From: Acarospora socialis
Lineage: Eukaryota; Ascomycota; Lecanoromycetes; Acarosporales; Acarosporaceae
Direction of reading: 5' to 3'
Assembly (NCBI GenBank): GCA_025617375.2
Contig: JAMYGW020000011.1
Location: forward strand, 310,001 to 374,000
Length of the DNA stretch: 64,000 nt
The notes beneath the pieces were generated by a model. The model saw only the letters and a program-made list of their open reading frames with translations, made no database searches and was not told the origin of the DNA. Positions 13,875 to 23,429 of this stretch are shown piece by piece (the stretch's first letter is position 1; the number at the start of each line of letters is the position of its first letter). Position numbers and translations under genes: made by a program.

Positions 13875-15696
13875 CTATTCAGCCAGATGCTCTACTTCCT
13901 TCTCTACGTCTTTCCCCTTCCCGTCACAAAACTGCACAACAGCCCACTTCCCACTCCACGCCCATTTCCTCGCCGCACTCTCCCCGCCCTCCGCCCCCTT
14001 CAACCTCTCATCCACCCCCTCCTTCAACCCAACCACAACATCAGCCTTACATGTCCTCAACGCCAGCGTCCGCAACCCGGACTCCAGCCCCAGCGGTCCG
14101 AGCGCGGCCGCGAAGGGCGTTGTCGCGGGCCATTGTGCCTGTTGCATCCAACCCCATCTAGTTAGCGATAACGTCCTTTGTCCCATCTCAAACGGCACCT
14201 CCAAAAGACAAAGAGGGGAGAAGAGAAGGGACGAGGGAAGAGAGGGATGCTTACGTCACCGACCAACTTCCGATAATTCAAATCGCCCTTGAAGATCACC
14301 AGCTCAGAGTCCTTCAGATCGGCGTAGAGATCCGGGTCCGTAGATGGGAGGCGCCAGTAGCTGCCAGCGTGGGTCCAGAAGCGGTTCGGGCGGATGAGGA
14401 GCTGGCCGTCGGCATGGAAGGTGCTGAGGTGGTGGAAGAGGAAGGTCAGGGACTCGACTTCCGTTGTAGAGAGCGGCTCTGGTGCCTTCTTGCCGTCGCC
14501 GTCGCCGTCATCGGCTGATACGCTGCTGTAGAAAGCCTGCGGGTCGGCAAGCGCACTGAGCAGAGCGGCGAAATCGGCGGGCACGACGTCGGAGACGAAC
14601 CAGGGGATGGATTTCGGGTGCAGGACGATGGTGGTGGCGAGCTTGGAGGAGAGCAGGTACGCGGCGAGGATCAGGTCGACGAAGAGCTCGAAGCCGGCGT
14701 TGTCGAGCACGATATCGACCCGTCTGTCCTTATCCCTGCGGCTTGGGTCGTATTTCGCGGCTCGGAGGACCTCGTACGCGGCAGGGAGATCATTGGCGAG
14801 GATGTTCTTTTCTGATGCCTTACGCGCGGAAGAGCCTTGTAGTTTCTGGATGTCTTCGTAGGTCAGGGACGTTAGGAGGGAGAGGTCGGTGGCGTTGCCC
14901 CAGAGGCAGATTTCGGCCATTTCGATGAAGAGGATCTTCTCGGCTTCTGCAAGCTCCTCTGGGGTTTTGGAGGCTGTCGTGGACTTGCTCTGTTCTAGTT
15001 GAGAGGCTAGCTCTTTGTATTTCGCGGCTAGTTCGAGGACGGCGGGGCGGGAGGATTTGAAGGTGGAGATCTTTTGGCGGGAGAAGACGTCGTGTGTCTT
15101 CCAGTGTTGAGACAGGGCGAAGAATGTACTGATCCGTCTATCTTGGACGTATTAGTTCTTCTGGGCAGGGTGATGAGGGATGAGGCTTGATTGTACCGAT
15201 AGAGGTAACATTCTGCATACAGCCATGGCACGTCGAACCACTTCGGTGGTCCTAGTGCCTGTAGTTCGTCATTATAGGCCGCAATATCTGGCTGTCCGTC
15301 GTCCGGGAGAGGCCTGCTCAAATTTAGCCAAAACTGTTCGATCAGAGGGCAAAGTCGAATTCACGTCAATTGTCGGTCATGCTGCAGCTCGTATTTGAGC
15401 TTCGCAAGACCTTCCACTATCCGTTTGCCTTCCTCCTGCTCCTCCTTCTGTTTCCTTCTAGTTGTAGCTCGGTGGACATCGTCAATGGCACCGGTCTGGA
15501 GGTCTTTGTTTAGTATCGTTCATCGTCCTTTATCAACCACTCCGAGTCTCATACCACGATCACAGGCCATCGGTCTCGGGCTGAAACATAGGCGAAAGAC
15601 GTCTTATCCGAGGTTTTGTAAGGAGCTGGAAGCAGGTCAGCCTTAAATGAGTATATGACGAGAGATTAGCTTACGGGTCTTGGTATCGTACTCCAT
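13875..15696 (-). CDS. Damage-control phosphatase, ARMT1/DUF89 family
   Basis: Six exons read on the minus strand (15696-15675, 15625-15555, 15495-15365, 15313-15197, 15137-14255, 14138-13875) give 495 aa. Removing the five introns restores the family pattern: an N-terminal helical part with [13 protein letters not shown] and GAIDDVHRA, then [17 protein letters not shown], then the Rossmann-like core with [20 protein letters not shown] near residue 260 (metal-binding Asp-Asn), [11 protein letters not shown], and [10 protein letters not shown]. The family (yeast YMR027W/Hrt2, human ARMT1) hydrolyses sugar phosphates such as fructose-1-phosphate as metabolite repair; a methyltransferase activity has also been claimed for the human protein. 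The D and N of LDNAG and the D of GDLNYRK are present, so it should be active. It is convergent with alpha-actinin. The five-residue first exon (MEYDTKT) is the least certain part. Confidence 0.88.
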
Positions 15697-15820
15697 CTCG
15701 CCGTGGTTGTCAGCGTTCACGAATTCAATAAGATACCCACATATGGCACATGTCGAAGTGTGACGTTATGGATATATATTCAATAAACCCGACCTTGATC
15801 ATGAGTCAACAAGTACCCTT

Positions 15821-15903
15821 GGGCGTGTGGTCTAGTGGTATGATTTTCCCTTAGCATGCGTGAAAAATGGGAAAGGTCCTGGGTTCAATTCCCAGCACGT
15901 CCA
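15821..15903 (+). tRNA. tRNA-Ala (AGC) with 11-nt intron
   Basis: A full cloverleaf can be drawn. The acceptor stem GGGCGTG pairs with CACGTCC and includes the G3-U70 wobble pair that identifies alanine tRNA; the discriminator is A (15903). The anticodon stem TTCCC/GGGAA closes a loop TTAGCA..T with anticodon AGC at 15853-15855, interrupted by an 11-nt intron at 15857-15867, one base 3' of the anticodon, where nuclear tRNA introns lie. The T arm is CTGGG-TTCAATT-CCCAG. The mature molecule is 72 nt without CCA. The D arm (GGTCTAGTGGTATGAT) resembles that of Pro or Gly/Asp tRNAs more than typical Ala tRNAs, so a hybrid or diverged Ala gene is possible. A T-run terminator follows directly. Confidence 0.85.
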
Positions 15904-15904
15904 A

Positions 15905-15910
15905 TTTTTT
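15905..15910 (+). terminator. RNA polymerase III T-run terminator
   Basis: Six consecutive T residues begin two bases after the tRNA-Ala discriminator base, followed by a second T run about four bases later. This is the normal Pol III stop signal. Confidence 0.85.
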
Positions 15911-16461
15911 GGACTTTTTTGGCATTGCGCAACGCTCTTTTTCTCTTTTTTTACGCATTCTGGCATGCCCCAAGGTCTCTTCGAAGGTGGGACCTTCAAG
16001 CCGAGCAGATTAACTATTTTCCGTTCCAAGTTCTTCGGAATAATCTTTTCCCGACCCGGAACCTTCTCCAGGTCGGTACGTACTGTGTACTCGGGAGTTC
16101 CTCGCCGAGCTTCGGAATACCCATCATACCTAGACTTTGCTACTCTAGAGCACTCCAGTAACTCAAAGAGAAATCATAGCATCAACAATGAGATTGAAGC
16201 TTTATTATATGGAGGGCTTCATAAAGGTACATCAACTGATCTGAAGTCTTTGAAATCTATACAAGTTATATTTGGGGGCTCCTCATATGAGTAACGTGTA
16301 GCAGTTGGCAATCATATCCGACCCAGAATCATAGGTCGTAAAAGAATTCATCTACGACCTGGAACCATACATGCCGCTTAAGGAGATATGCTCAGAATGT
16401 AGGTATTCAGAAGCATGAGTTTTTTGAGGTACTCTGGGCAAGCAAGAGGTGCTCCGAGATA

Positions 16462-16924
16462 CAGTGCTATTAGAAAGTGCGTGGAAACCTGATGGACAGC
16501 CCCTCATAACCTTTTCTTTAGATATGACCTCCCACCATAGAACAACAATCACACATAGAGATTTTAAGCTGCAAATTCAGGATCTAGTAGTAGCCCTGAC
16601 TGAGTGCAATTGATGCTCAGCTTTTGTAGTATGCAGTCACACAAGTTGGTTGAGGTTTTACGCTGAATATATTCTTAAAGATTTTGCGACTGAAATTTTT
16701 AACACATTGATTGATATCTATGAACTATATACAAAACACACTGTTTCTGATAGCTGTCCATGTGAGAATCAATTGCACTCAGTCAGGGCTACTACTAGAT
16801 CCTGAATTTGCAGCTTAAAACCTCTATTTGTGATTGTTGTTCTATGGTGGGATATTTATTATATCTAGAAAAAAAAGTTACGAGGGGCTGTCCCTCAGGT
16901 TCCACGCACTTTCTAATAGCACTG
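16462..16924. mobile_element. Foldback MITE with TA target duplication
   Basis: A 463-bp element whose ends are long inverted repeats of about 157 bp: the left arm runs 16462 to about 16619 and the right arm from about 16763 to 16924. The tips read CAGTGCTATTAGAAAGTGCG on one strand and its complement on the other. The element is flanked by TA at 16460-16461 and 16925-16926, a TA target-site duplication as made by Tc1/mariner/pogo-type transposases. The roughly 140-bp centre has no coding capacity. The arms differ by scattered substitutions and short indels (for example an extra A-rich run in the right arm), so the copy is not brand new. It sits about 110 bp upstream of the lipid-droplet hydrolase start. 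Confidence 0.85.
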
Positions 16925-17032
16925 TAGTTGCGGTCCTCCGAGCGATATACTTCCTTGAGATGGCTACTATGTAACGTCAAGTCTTCGCACCGAAGCGTGA
17001 CTGTGGAGTGGTTCAATGAATCAATCTCGGCG

Positions 17033-18267
17033 ATGTCAAGGAATAACACGGCGAGGGAAACTGCTCGTCTCCAAGCGCACATCAGCCCGCAAAGCATTTA
17101 TTGTCCACCAAAGCGACCAAGTTCCGATCATGGAGACGAATATCACATCTTCTTTATTACCGGCAACCCTGGCCTGATTGCTTACTACCATACGTTTCTG
17201 GCCTATCTGTCAAAACTCTTCGATGAAGATCAAGAAATCTCAGATGGCGTTCACATCTACGGACATTCGCTGGGAGGCTTCGAGTCGAAAGCAGATAACG
17301 AGACGAGAGGTACCCCATATGGCCTCCAACAGCAAATCGATTATGTAGAAACTACCCTGGAGAACTACGTTGGAGCACAGTATATAGTACCCAACAACCA
17401 GCAGGCCTTCACTACATCATCCCACAAGCCCCTGAAAGTCATACTGATAGGCCACTCAGTTGGCAGCTACATCTTACTGGAGATACTTCGAAGACATCGC
17501 AAGAAGCTGTCACTGAGAAAAGGAACGGATATGGAGATTGTTGGGGGCGTGTTACTGTTTCCTACCATCACGCATATAGCAGAGTCCCCCTCAGGGCTGA
17601 AACTCGGTGTATGGCTCGCTTTCATCTGCTCCTTTGTCGTTTAGGCTTATTGGTCTTTCAGTGGCTCCTCAAGCTTCCTTGCTTTGCGCTCGTTATCGGC
17701 GCACTCGTCCGTCTGTTGACGTTCCTTGTTCCGAGAGGCGTACTTTGCAGTCTCGTTAAGCTCGCAACCGGCTTCCCGGCAGATGCTGCTGAGACGACGA
17801 CTGCTTTCATTAAGAGTCCGACGGGCGTACGTCAGGCGCTGTAAGTCAAGACTTCATGCTCGACGTCGAGGATTGACGAGTGCTGACTAGTCAGGCATAT
17901 GGCTCGAGATGAGATGAGAGAAATCACAGAAGATGCGTGGGATGAAGAGATCTGGGGCGCCTCGGTACAAGGTGCGGTCTCGGCGCGGGCGAAACTTATC
18001 TTCTATTTTGGCAAAAAGGATCATTGGGTCGCGGACCGGACGAGAGATGATCTTATTCGCGCGAGGGCCTTCAGGGCCGATCAACCAGACCAACAGAAAC
18101 CTAGGATGATCATTGATGAGGCCGGGATACCTCATGGATTCTGCATCAGTAAGTCTCTGACAACTGAATGCGCGGTTGCGGCTAATACTGGTATAGAACA
18201 TAGTGAACTGGTAGCACAGAAAGTTCAGAGATTTGTCAAGGATATCATTGTTAAGACCAAAGTTTGA
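17033..18267 (+). CDS. Lipid droplet-associated hydrolase (LDAH-like)
   Basis: Four exons (17033-17608, 17662-17840, 17895-18148, 18197-18267) give 359 aa of alpha/beta-hydrolase fold. Visible landmarks are the FFITGNPGLIAYYHTFL block near residue 40, YGHSLGGF near residue 80, the nucleophile elbow VILIGHSVGSYI (GHSVG) near residue 145, KSPTGVRQALHMARDEMREI, and a late YFGKKDHWV..PHGFC segment that supplies the acidic and His catalytic positions. This is the DUF2305/LDAH family (yeast YPR147C), found on lipid droplets with esterase or lipase-type activity. The stretch after the second exon is hydrophobic (GALVRLLTFLVP) and may anchor it to the droplet. A TA-flanked MITE lies just upstream, possibly within its promoter. 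The upstream frame is open for 35 codons, but the ATG at 17033 starts the conserved-looking protein. Confidence 0.87.
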
Positions 18268-18410
18268 GGAAGCTCATTCCTTCGGCAAGTTCAGAAGCGC
18301 CGAGAACACCCCGCCATGTCATTCATGCGCCATCAAATGCCTCCCTTTGCCTTGACCGCAGATAGTCATCCCTGGAGCGGACCAGTCCTGAAGTGGACGC
18401 GCTACGGCCC

Positions 18411-19214
18411 TTAACGGGGTTGGGCGTGTCGTTTCGTAGTCCGGAAGAACTCCGTATCGGCGGAAGGGACGAACTGTGGAGTCATGGCCGGAGTCATGTT
18501 TTGCGGGCTGTGGTGTTTAATGCTCCATCCATCATCTTGCTCTCGCTGTTGCCCAAACAAATCTCTCAGCGACACCTGCCGACCCATCGCCTCGCTCTGT
18601 GGCCCCTCCCGTTCCACATCATGACCGTTTGTAGAGGCACGGTATTGTTCCTTTGTGATCTTCCTGCTGGTCTCTGCCTGCACCGCGCAATCACGGATAA
18701 CCTGCGCAGTCATGGCTCTCGTATTTGCTGTCGAGGATGGCGGCGGCTCTGAGAATATCCACAATCCGTAGATGTGTTGAATATCCGCTTCGTCATCGTA
18801 GACCCGCAATATCACGTATTCATCCGTTAATTGAACGTCTTCTCCGTTCAGTAGATCGACTAGGAGATTGGATAGTCCTCTCCGATTGAGTACTACAACG
18901 GAGAATCTATCGGCTCCTGCTTCTGTTGATGACAGTTGACACACGAAGAGAGTCCCTTCGGTGCCGCTTTTCTCCCATTGCTGACTTGCCGGTGAGAACA
19001 AGTATATGACCGCATATGGCGCGATGGAGATGATGGATGTGACTGATGGAAGATAGCGGCGGATGACGGAGAAGTTGAGTTCGGCATTTGTACGAGTCAC
19101 TGAGGGTGGTGGCGGTGGAATGTCAGAAAGGTTGTTGACGTCGCTTTCATAGTCGGAGGGATGGATGGCGATTAAGTTTTGGTTCTGCCGTGTCTTGGGT
19201 TTTCGTGGCGTCAT
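18411..19214 (-). CDS. dcp1: mRNA-decapping enzyme subunit 1
   Basis: A single exon of 267 aa. Residues 45-180 form the EVH1/PH-like Dcp1 fold: LNFSVIRRYLPSVTSIISIAPYAVIYLF, then QQWEKSGTEGTLFVCQL with the conserved Trp and Gly-Thr-Leu-Phe, then the FSVVVLNRRGLSN strand and the YGLWIF block. Dcp1 activates the Dcp2 catalytic subunit that removes the 5' cap of mRNA in P-bodies. The C-terminal 80 residues are polar and disordered; a short VSLRDLFGQQ motif near residue 230 resembles the extended tails of filamentous-fungus Dcp1 proteins. I prefer the ATG at 19214 (MTPRKPKTR) over one nine codons further upstream. It is divergent from the inositol 5-phosphatase gene. Confidence 0.93.
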   Translation of the reverse strand: MTPRKPKTRQNQNLIAIHPSDYESDVNNLSDIPPPPPSVTRTNAELNFSVIRRYLPSVTSIISIAPYAVIYLFSPASQQWEKSGTEGTLFVCQLSSTEAGADRFSVVVLNRRGLSNLLVDLLNGEDVQLTDEYVILRVYDDEADIQHIYGLWIFSEPPPSSTANTRAMTAQVIRDCAVQAETSRKITKEQYRASTNGHDVEREGPQSEAMGRQVSLRDLFGQQREQDDGWSIKHHSPQNMTPAMTPQFVPSADTEFFRTTKRHAQPR

Positions 19215-19696
19215 CGAGAGAGTAGACGTGATGCCATACAACGATAACGCGTGTTCCAGATCACAATCGTAATCTGATGTTGTTGTTTTTGAGAAACTTG
19301 TCGAAAGTATTGTGATGGCACGAAGTCACATGAAAGCGGCTCTGTTAGAGTTCAGCCGGCACTCAGCCCTATCAGTAAGCGAAAAGCTAATCCATGGTTA
19401 GCACTCGAATCTTGATAAAGGACGCAGGTTCGGAGCACACGTAGTCGTCGCTTCCTAGCTTGTCAAGCATGCAAGAGGGTGTTGCCCAGTATGGACCTTA
19501 TAGGGTAGTTACCCACCAAGCTCAGTTCTTCTCCGCCGTCGACTTTGTCATTTGAATATCTCAGACGAAAGTTGGACGCGTTAGTGCCTACGTCAGAGGC
19601 TTTGACATCATGTCGCCTTTAGTAACAGTCCAAGCCCACGGTCCCTGAGCTTGCAACCAGCAGTACTATATACATTTGTTACTCTCAATATCCAAA
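19215..19696. promoter_or_regulatory. Divergent promoter region, dcp1 and 5-phosphatase
   Basis: A 482-bp interval between the start codons of dcp1 (-) and the inositol 5-phosphatase gene (+). Both promoters must lie here. No conserved open frame or repeat is seen, and I did not recognise a specific factor site. Confidence 0.6.
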
Positions 19697-22600
19697 ATGG
19701 CGAGTTCTCGGGACTCAATTGCCTCGCCTGGCCCTTTAGCCCGCGCCCTCCCAGGCGCTTTTCCTGGCGAAGGTGCAACGCCGACCATCATTTCCTCGCA
19801 GTGGTCACTGGCGCAAGCTGTACACGCACGTCGAGCCGAGTATACCAGGACACATAACATCCGCGTCAAGGTTGGAACATGGAACGTCGCATCTCTCAGC
19901 GGAACGGAGAAGGATATCGGCGGCTGGTTCGTACACGGCAAGGGTGTTTCCGAGGGTCTCTCTGGGTTGTCGGTGAGCGCGGAGGATGACCCAAAGATTA
20001 GAGATGATGGCGTGCGGTTGAATGGGGACAATATGGAAGGTGTCGCCGAACAAGAGGCACGGAGAACCAAGAAACAGTCAACGATACCCAAGAATGATCC
20101 CGGCTCATTACCAGGCGGCGATGACATAGGCATTTACGCGCTAGGACTGCAGGAAATAGTTGATATCGGTTCGGCAGCTGAAGCCCTTCGGCCCTATAGC
20201 GATCCTCACCCGGTGAAGAAATGGAAGCGTGCAATTGGTCAAGCGTTACCGGAAGGCTACCAGTTGATAGCTGAGCAGCAACTCATTGGCTTGTTACTGC
20301 TTATATACGCTTCTCCTACCATAGCTCCCACAATTACTTCCGTGAGCACTACCAGTGTCGGAACAGGACTGATGGGATACATGGGCAACAAAGGGGCCGT
20401 CACCGTAAGGATCATCTTGGGTGAAACTACACGCCTTGTCTTCATTAATTGTCACCTGGCTGCGGGGACGGAGAAAGGAAGTTTGGAAAGACGGAACTGG
20501 GATGCTGCTCAGATCCTCAGTAGAACCAAGTTTGACCCAATAAGTAACGAATATGGTGTGGTGGAAGAGTACGGCGAAGGCATCGGCGATGAAGACTTTG
20601 CCTTTTGGTTTGGAGATCTCAATTACAGATTGGAGTCTATACCGCCAGACGACGTGCGAAGACTGCTGATGCTACATACGCGGAATGAATATGACATTGG
20701 GCAGCCCTCCGAGCAGAAGATCGAGAGGGAATTGGCCAAACCGACTCCCTCACTGATAGTCCGAGAGAGAGAGGCGAGGAATCGGTCATCAGAAGAATCC
20801 AACTGGTCTTCCTCGACCGCTGTGGACCAGCTCTCGCAACACTCAACGGAGTCATCCAGCACACTACCTACAAAAGGCCCACCAGATCCTTACTCGGACC
20901 CCACATCGTTACAGACGACACTTGCTTCACTCCTAACACATGACCAGCTACGTCAACAGATGCACCAGCGAAAAGCCTTTTATGATGGCTGGCGTGAAGG
21001 TCCGATTGAGTTTCTTCCGACCTACAAATATGACGTGGGCAGTGTGGGTATGTTTGATTCCAGCGAGAAGAAGAGAGGGCCGAGCTGGTGTGATCGCATT
21101 CTATACCGTACGCGGCGAGATAAGCTTGAATATGAAGTAAAAGTCAGGGAGGAAGAGGAAGCCAGAGGAAGAGATGCGGAGATGGAAGCTCGGGGAATTT
21201 CTAAGGCAGCGGCTGAAGACGAAGGCGTACTCTTCGACTATGACCCAGAAACAGACGGCATTGGTGAGGATGGAGACTCCTATGAGAACGGAGATACCAA
21301 TGCCGACCCGGAGATTGTAGTGACCAAGGAAGGATTCGAAGACAAGCTTCATCTCGATTACTATACCTCTCATCAGCGGGTGCTATCATCAGACCATAAA
21401 CCCTTGGATGCAGTGTTCACCCTAACTTACGAAGCAGTGCTGCCTGAACTCAAATCGAAGGTGCATCATGAGGTTGTTCGTGAACTCGACAAAGCCGAGA
21501 ACGAAGGACGACCGGTGGTGACGGTCGTAGTCGATCATCACCATCACAAAGAATCGGATGGGCTGCCGGATCTGCAAGAGCCTTCTGCTAGCTTTGAAGG
21601 TGTCGACTTTGGAAAGGTCAGGTACGGCCATCCGAAATGGCGCAGTCTCACCATTGCCAACACCGGTGGTGTACCCGCAACATTTGGTTTCGTGGATAGA
21701 CCCGTAGAGCAAGGCAAGCCAAGTGCGATCTCTCCTCCTTGGCTTACTGTCCAGTTCGATCGATCGAGCGACAACAACAATGCCAACGCAAGCGCCCTCC
21801 GTGAATACACCCTCGAGCCCGGTGACGCCATCAACGTCGAGCTCACCCTTCGCGTCGACGACGTGGCGCACGTCCGCGCCCTCAACGAGCAGCGCGAAGG
21901 CCTCGAGGACATTCTCGTCCTTCACGTTCACAACGGCCGCGATCATTTCGTTCCCGTCCGCGCTACTTGGCTGCAGTCTTCTTTCGGTCGATCCCTCGAC
22001 AAGCTCATCCGTCTTCCCGAAGGCGGAGTCCGGAAGCTACAGCATCAGCGACCAAGTGGCAGCGGAACCGGTGATGGCAGTCAAGGGGTAAAGTGGTCAG
22101 CTCCAAGACAGCTATTCCGACTGACGGAAACAATAGAAGAACTCGTGGAAAGATGTGTTGCGGAATGGAGTATGACCGGCGCGAACGGAACGGCGCCGTG
22201 GGAGGAAGTGGTGGGCTGGCCGTTTGCCGAGTCGTCATGGTCATACATGGACAGCAAAGGGAGGGAAGACCTCAAATATCATGTCCGAGAGGCTATTGAT
22301 ACAGACCAACCTCTCAGCCCGCTCTTCCCGGCTGAAACACCATGCATTGCCCGCACCGAAGTCGTCGCGGAGACGTTACTAACATTCCTACAATCCCTCG
22401 AAGACGGCATCATCACCACACCGCTCTGGGCAACCCTCCAACAGACAATCCTCGCACGCGAAAAGGCGAAGCAACAGCTCTCGGACGACGACAAGCGTGC
22501 CGAAATCCTAGACGTTCTCTCATCCTCGCCGACCCACAGTCTCGCCTTTACATTTATCACATCCATGCTAGCGCACGTGGTCAACGAGCTCGCACCACTC

Positions 22601-22852
22601 CATCATCTTTCCGCGAGTACAGATGCTCGATCGTCTATCGACTCGACCTCGAAGACCAGACAGCGGGCTCTAAGCCACGACCCTGTCGCCGTGAAGCGGA
22701 AAATGGTGGAACGGGTTGTTACGGGCATCTTTGCTAACGCGACTATTCGGGCGCCGGTGCCGGGCAGGGAGAAGGATCGGAAGGCGGTGGAGGAGAGGAA
22801 AAGGGAAGTGATTGAGGTTTTTGTGAGGGCGAGGGAGCAGAATCGATGCTGA
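19697..22852 (+). CDS. OCRL/INPP5B-like inositol polyphosphate 5-phosphatase
   Basis: A single exon of 1051 aa. The catalytic domain (about residues 60-575) shows all the signature blocks: VGTWNVAS, GLQEIVD, GYMGNKGAVTVRI, FINCHLAAG, FWFGDLNYRL near residue 300, PSWCDRILYR near 461 and SDHKPLDAVF near 565. An ASH-type beta domain follows (about 630-780; VDFGKVRYGHPKWRSLTIANTG), then a RhoGAP-like helical domain (about 800-1040). This order matches animal OCRL/INPP5B and the related fungal proteins that dephosphorylate PtdIns(4,5)P2 at endosomes, Golgi or the bud/hyphal tip. A long acidic insert with DDEG and NGD repeats lies between the WCDR and SDHKP blocks. The RhoGAP part has no obvious catalytic Arg finger and is probably a binding module. 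The first ATG, MASSRDS, is used; the frame is open seven codons upstream without ATG. Confidence 0.93.
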   Translation: MASSRDSIASPGPLARALPGAFPGEGATPTIISSQWSLAQAVHARRAEYTRTHNIRVKVGTWNVASLSGTEKDIGGWFVHGKGVSEGLSGLSVSAEDDPKIRDDGVRLNGDNMEGVAEQEARRTKKQSTIPKNDPGSLPGGDDIGIYALGLQEIVDIGSAAEALRPYSDPHPVKKWKRAIGQALPEGYQLIAEQQLIGLLLLIYASPTIAPTITSVSTTSVGTGLMGYMGNKGAVTVRIILGETTRLVFINCHLAAGTEKGSLERRNWDAAQILSRTKFDPISNEYGVVEEYGEGIGDEDFAFWFGDLNYRLESIPPDDVRRLLMLHTRNEYDIGQPSEQKIERELAKPTPSLIVREREARNRSSEESNWSSSTAVDQLSQHSTESSSTLPTKGPPDPYSDPTSLQTTLASLLTHDQLRQQMHQRKAFYDGWREGPIEFLPTYKYDVGSVGMFDSSEKKRGPSWCDRILYRTRRDKLEYEVKVREEEEARGRDAEMEARGISKAAAEDEGVLFDYDPETDGIGEDGDSYENGDTNADPEIVVTKEGFEDKLHLDYYTSHQRVLSSDHKPLDAVFTLTYEAVLPELKSKVHHEVVRELDKAENEGRPVVTVVVDHHHHKESDGLPDLQEPSASFEGVDFGKVRYGHPKWRSLTIANTGGVPATFGFVDRPVEQGKPSAISPPWLTVQFDRSSDNNNANASALREYTLEPGDAINVELTLRVDDVAHVRALNEQREGLEDILVLHVHNGRDHFVPVRATWLQSSFGRSLDKLIRLPEGGVRKLQHQRPSGSGTGDGSQGVKWSAPRQLFRLTETIEELVERCVAEWSMTGANGTAPWEEVVGWPFAESSWSYMDSKGREDLKYHVREAIDTDQPLSPLFPAETPCIARTEVVAETLLTFLQSLEDGIITTPLWATLQQTILAREKAKQQLSDDDKRAEILDVLSSSPTHSLAFTFITSMLAHVVNELAPLHHLSASTDARSSIDSTSKTRQRALSHDPVAVKRKMVERVVTGIFANATIRAPVPGREKDRKAVEERKREVIEVFVRAREQNRC

Positions 22853-23429
22853 TCTCTGTGTCGAGTATTCGTTTCGAAAAAGGGTATGGGGTTATCGGTA
22901 TAGGTTATAGAACTACGCTTGGGCAGCATGAAATTGGTAGTGACTTCTGATGCAGCGTAGCAGTCACGAACGTCATGGCATTCGTCAGGGTATTGTTAGC
23001 TTTGGGATGGTAGAAGTTTAAAAATACCGAGCCTGAGTCGCAGTTGAATTAGAATAGTACATCAACAGCTCAGTTTAACCTCCCAGTTCACGAAGCTCTG
23101 TGTGCGGACGATGATGTAGCCAGCAGGGATAATGGAGTCCGTGGCAAAGGGCAGGCCAGGTAAAGATAGCATAGCTACCCTTAGCAAAGCCCACACCTCT
23201 ATTAAATTCAGCTGTGGTGAAGATGCGACCTATGCGGAGAGTGACCGGCCTGGCTTTTCCCAGCAACACAAGCTGGTCCAGGACGATATCGCGACTGGCA
23301 ATCAGATAAGTTATACAGATAATATATACACCGAGATCACTCCTATTGAATGCCCCCAGAACGCCTTAATCAGAAACAACGACTTGGACTCTCAACCTCA
23401 GTGCCACTTTGCGAACTGGCGAACCTCGA
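22853..23429. other. Convergent intergenic region
   Basis: A 577-bp interval between the 3' ends of the 5-phosphatase (+) and ctr9 (-). It should hold both polyadenylation regions. Short frames here have no recognisable content. Confidence 0.5.

Noticed and set aside
21422-21946. 174-codon antisense frame in the 5-phosphatase gene
   Set aside because: Shadow of a strongly coding sense frame; no start context or domain.
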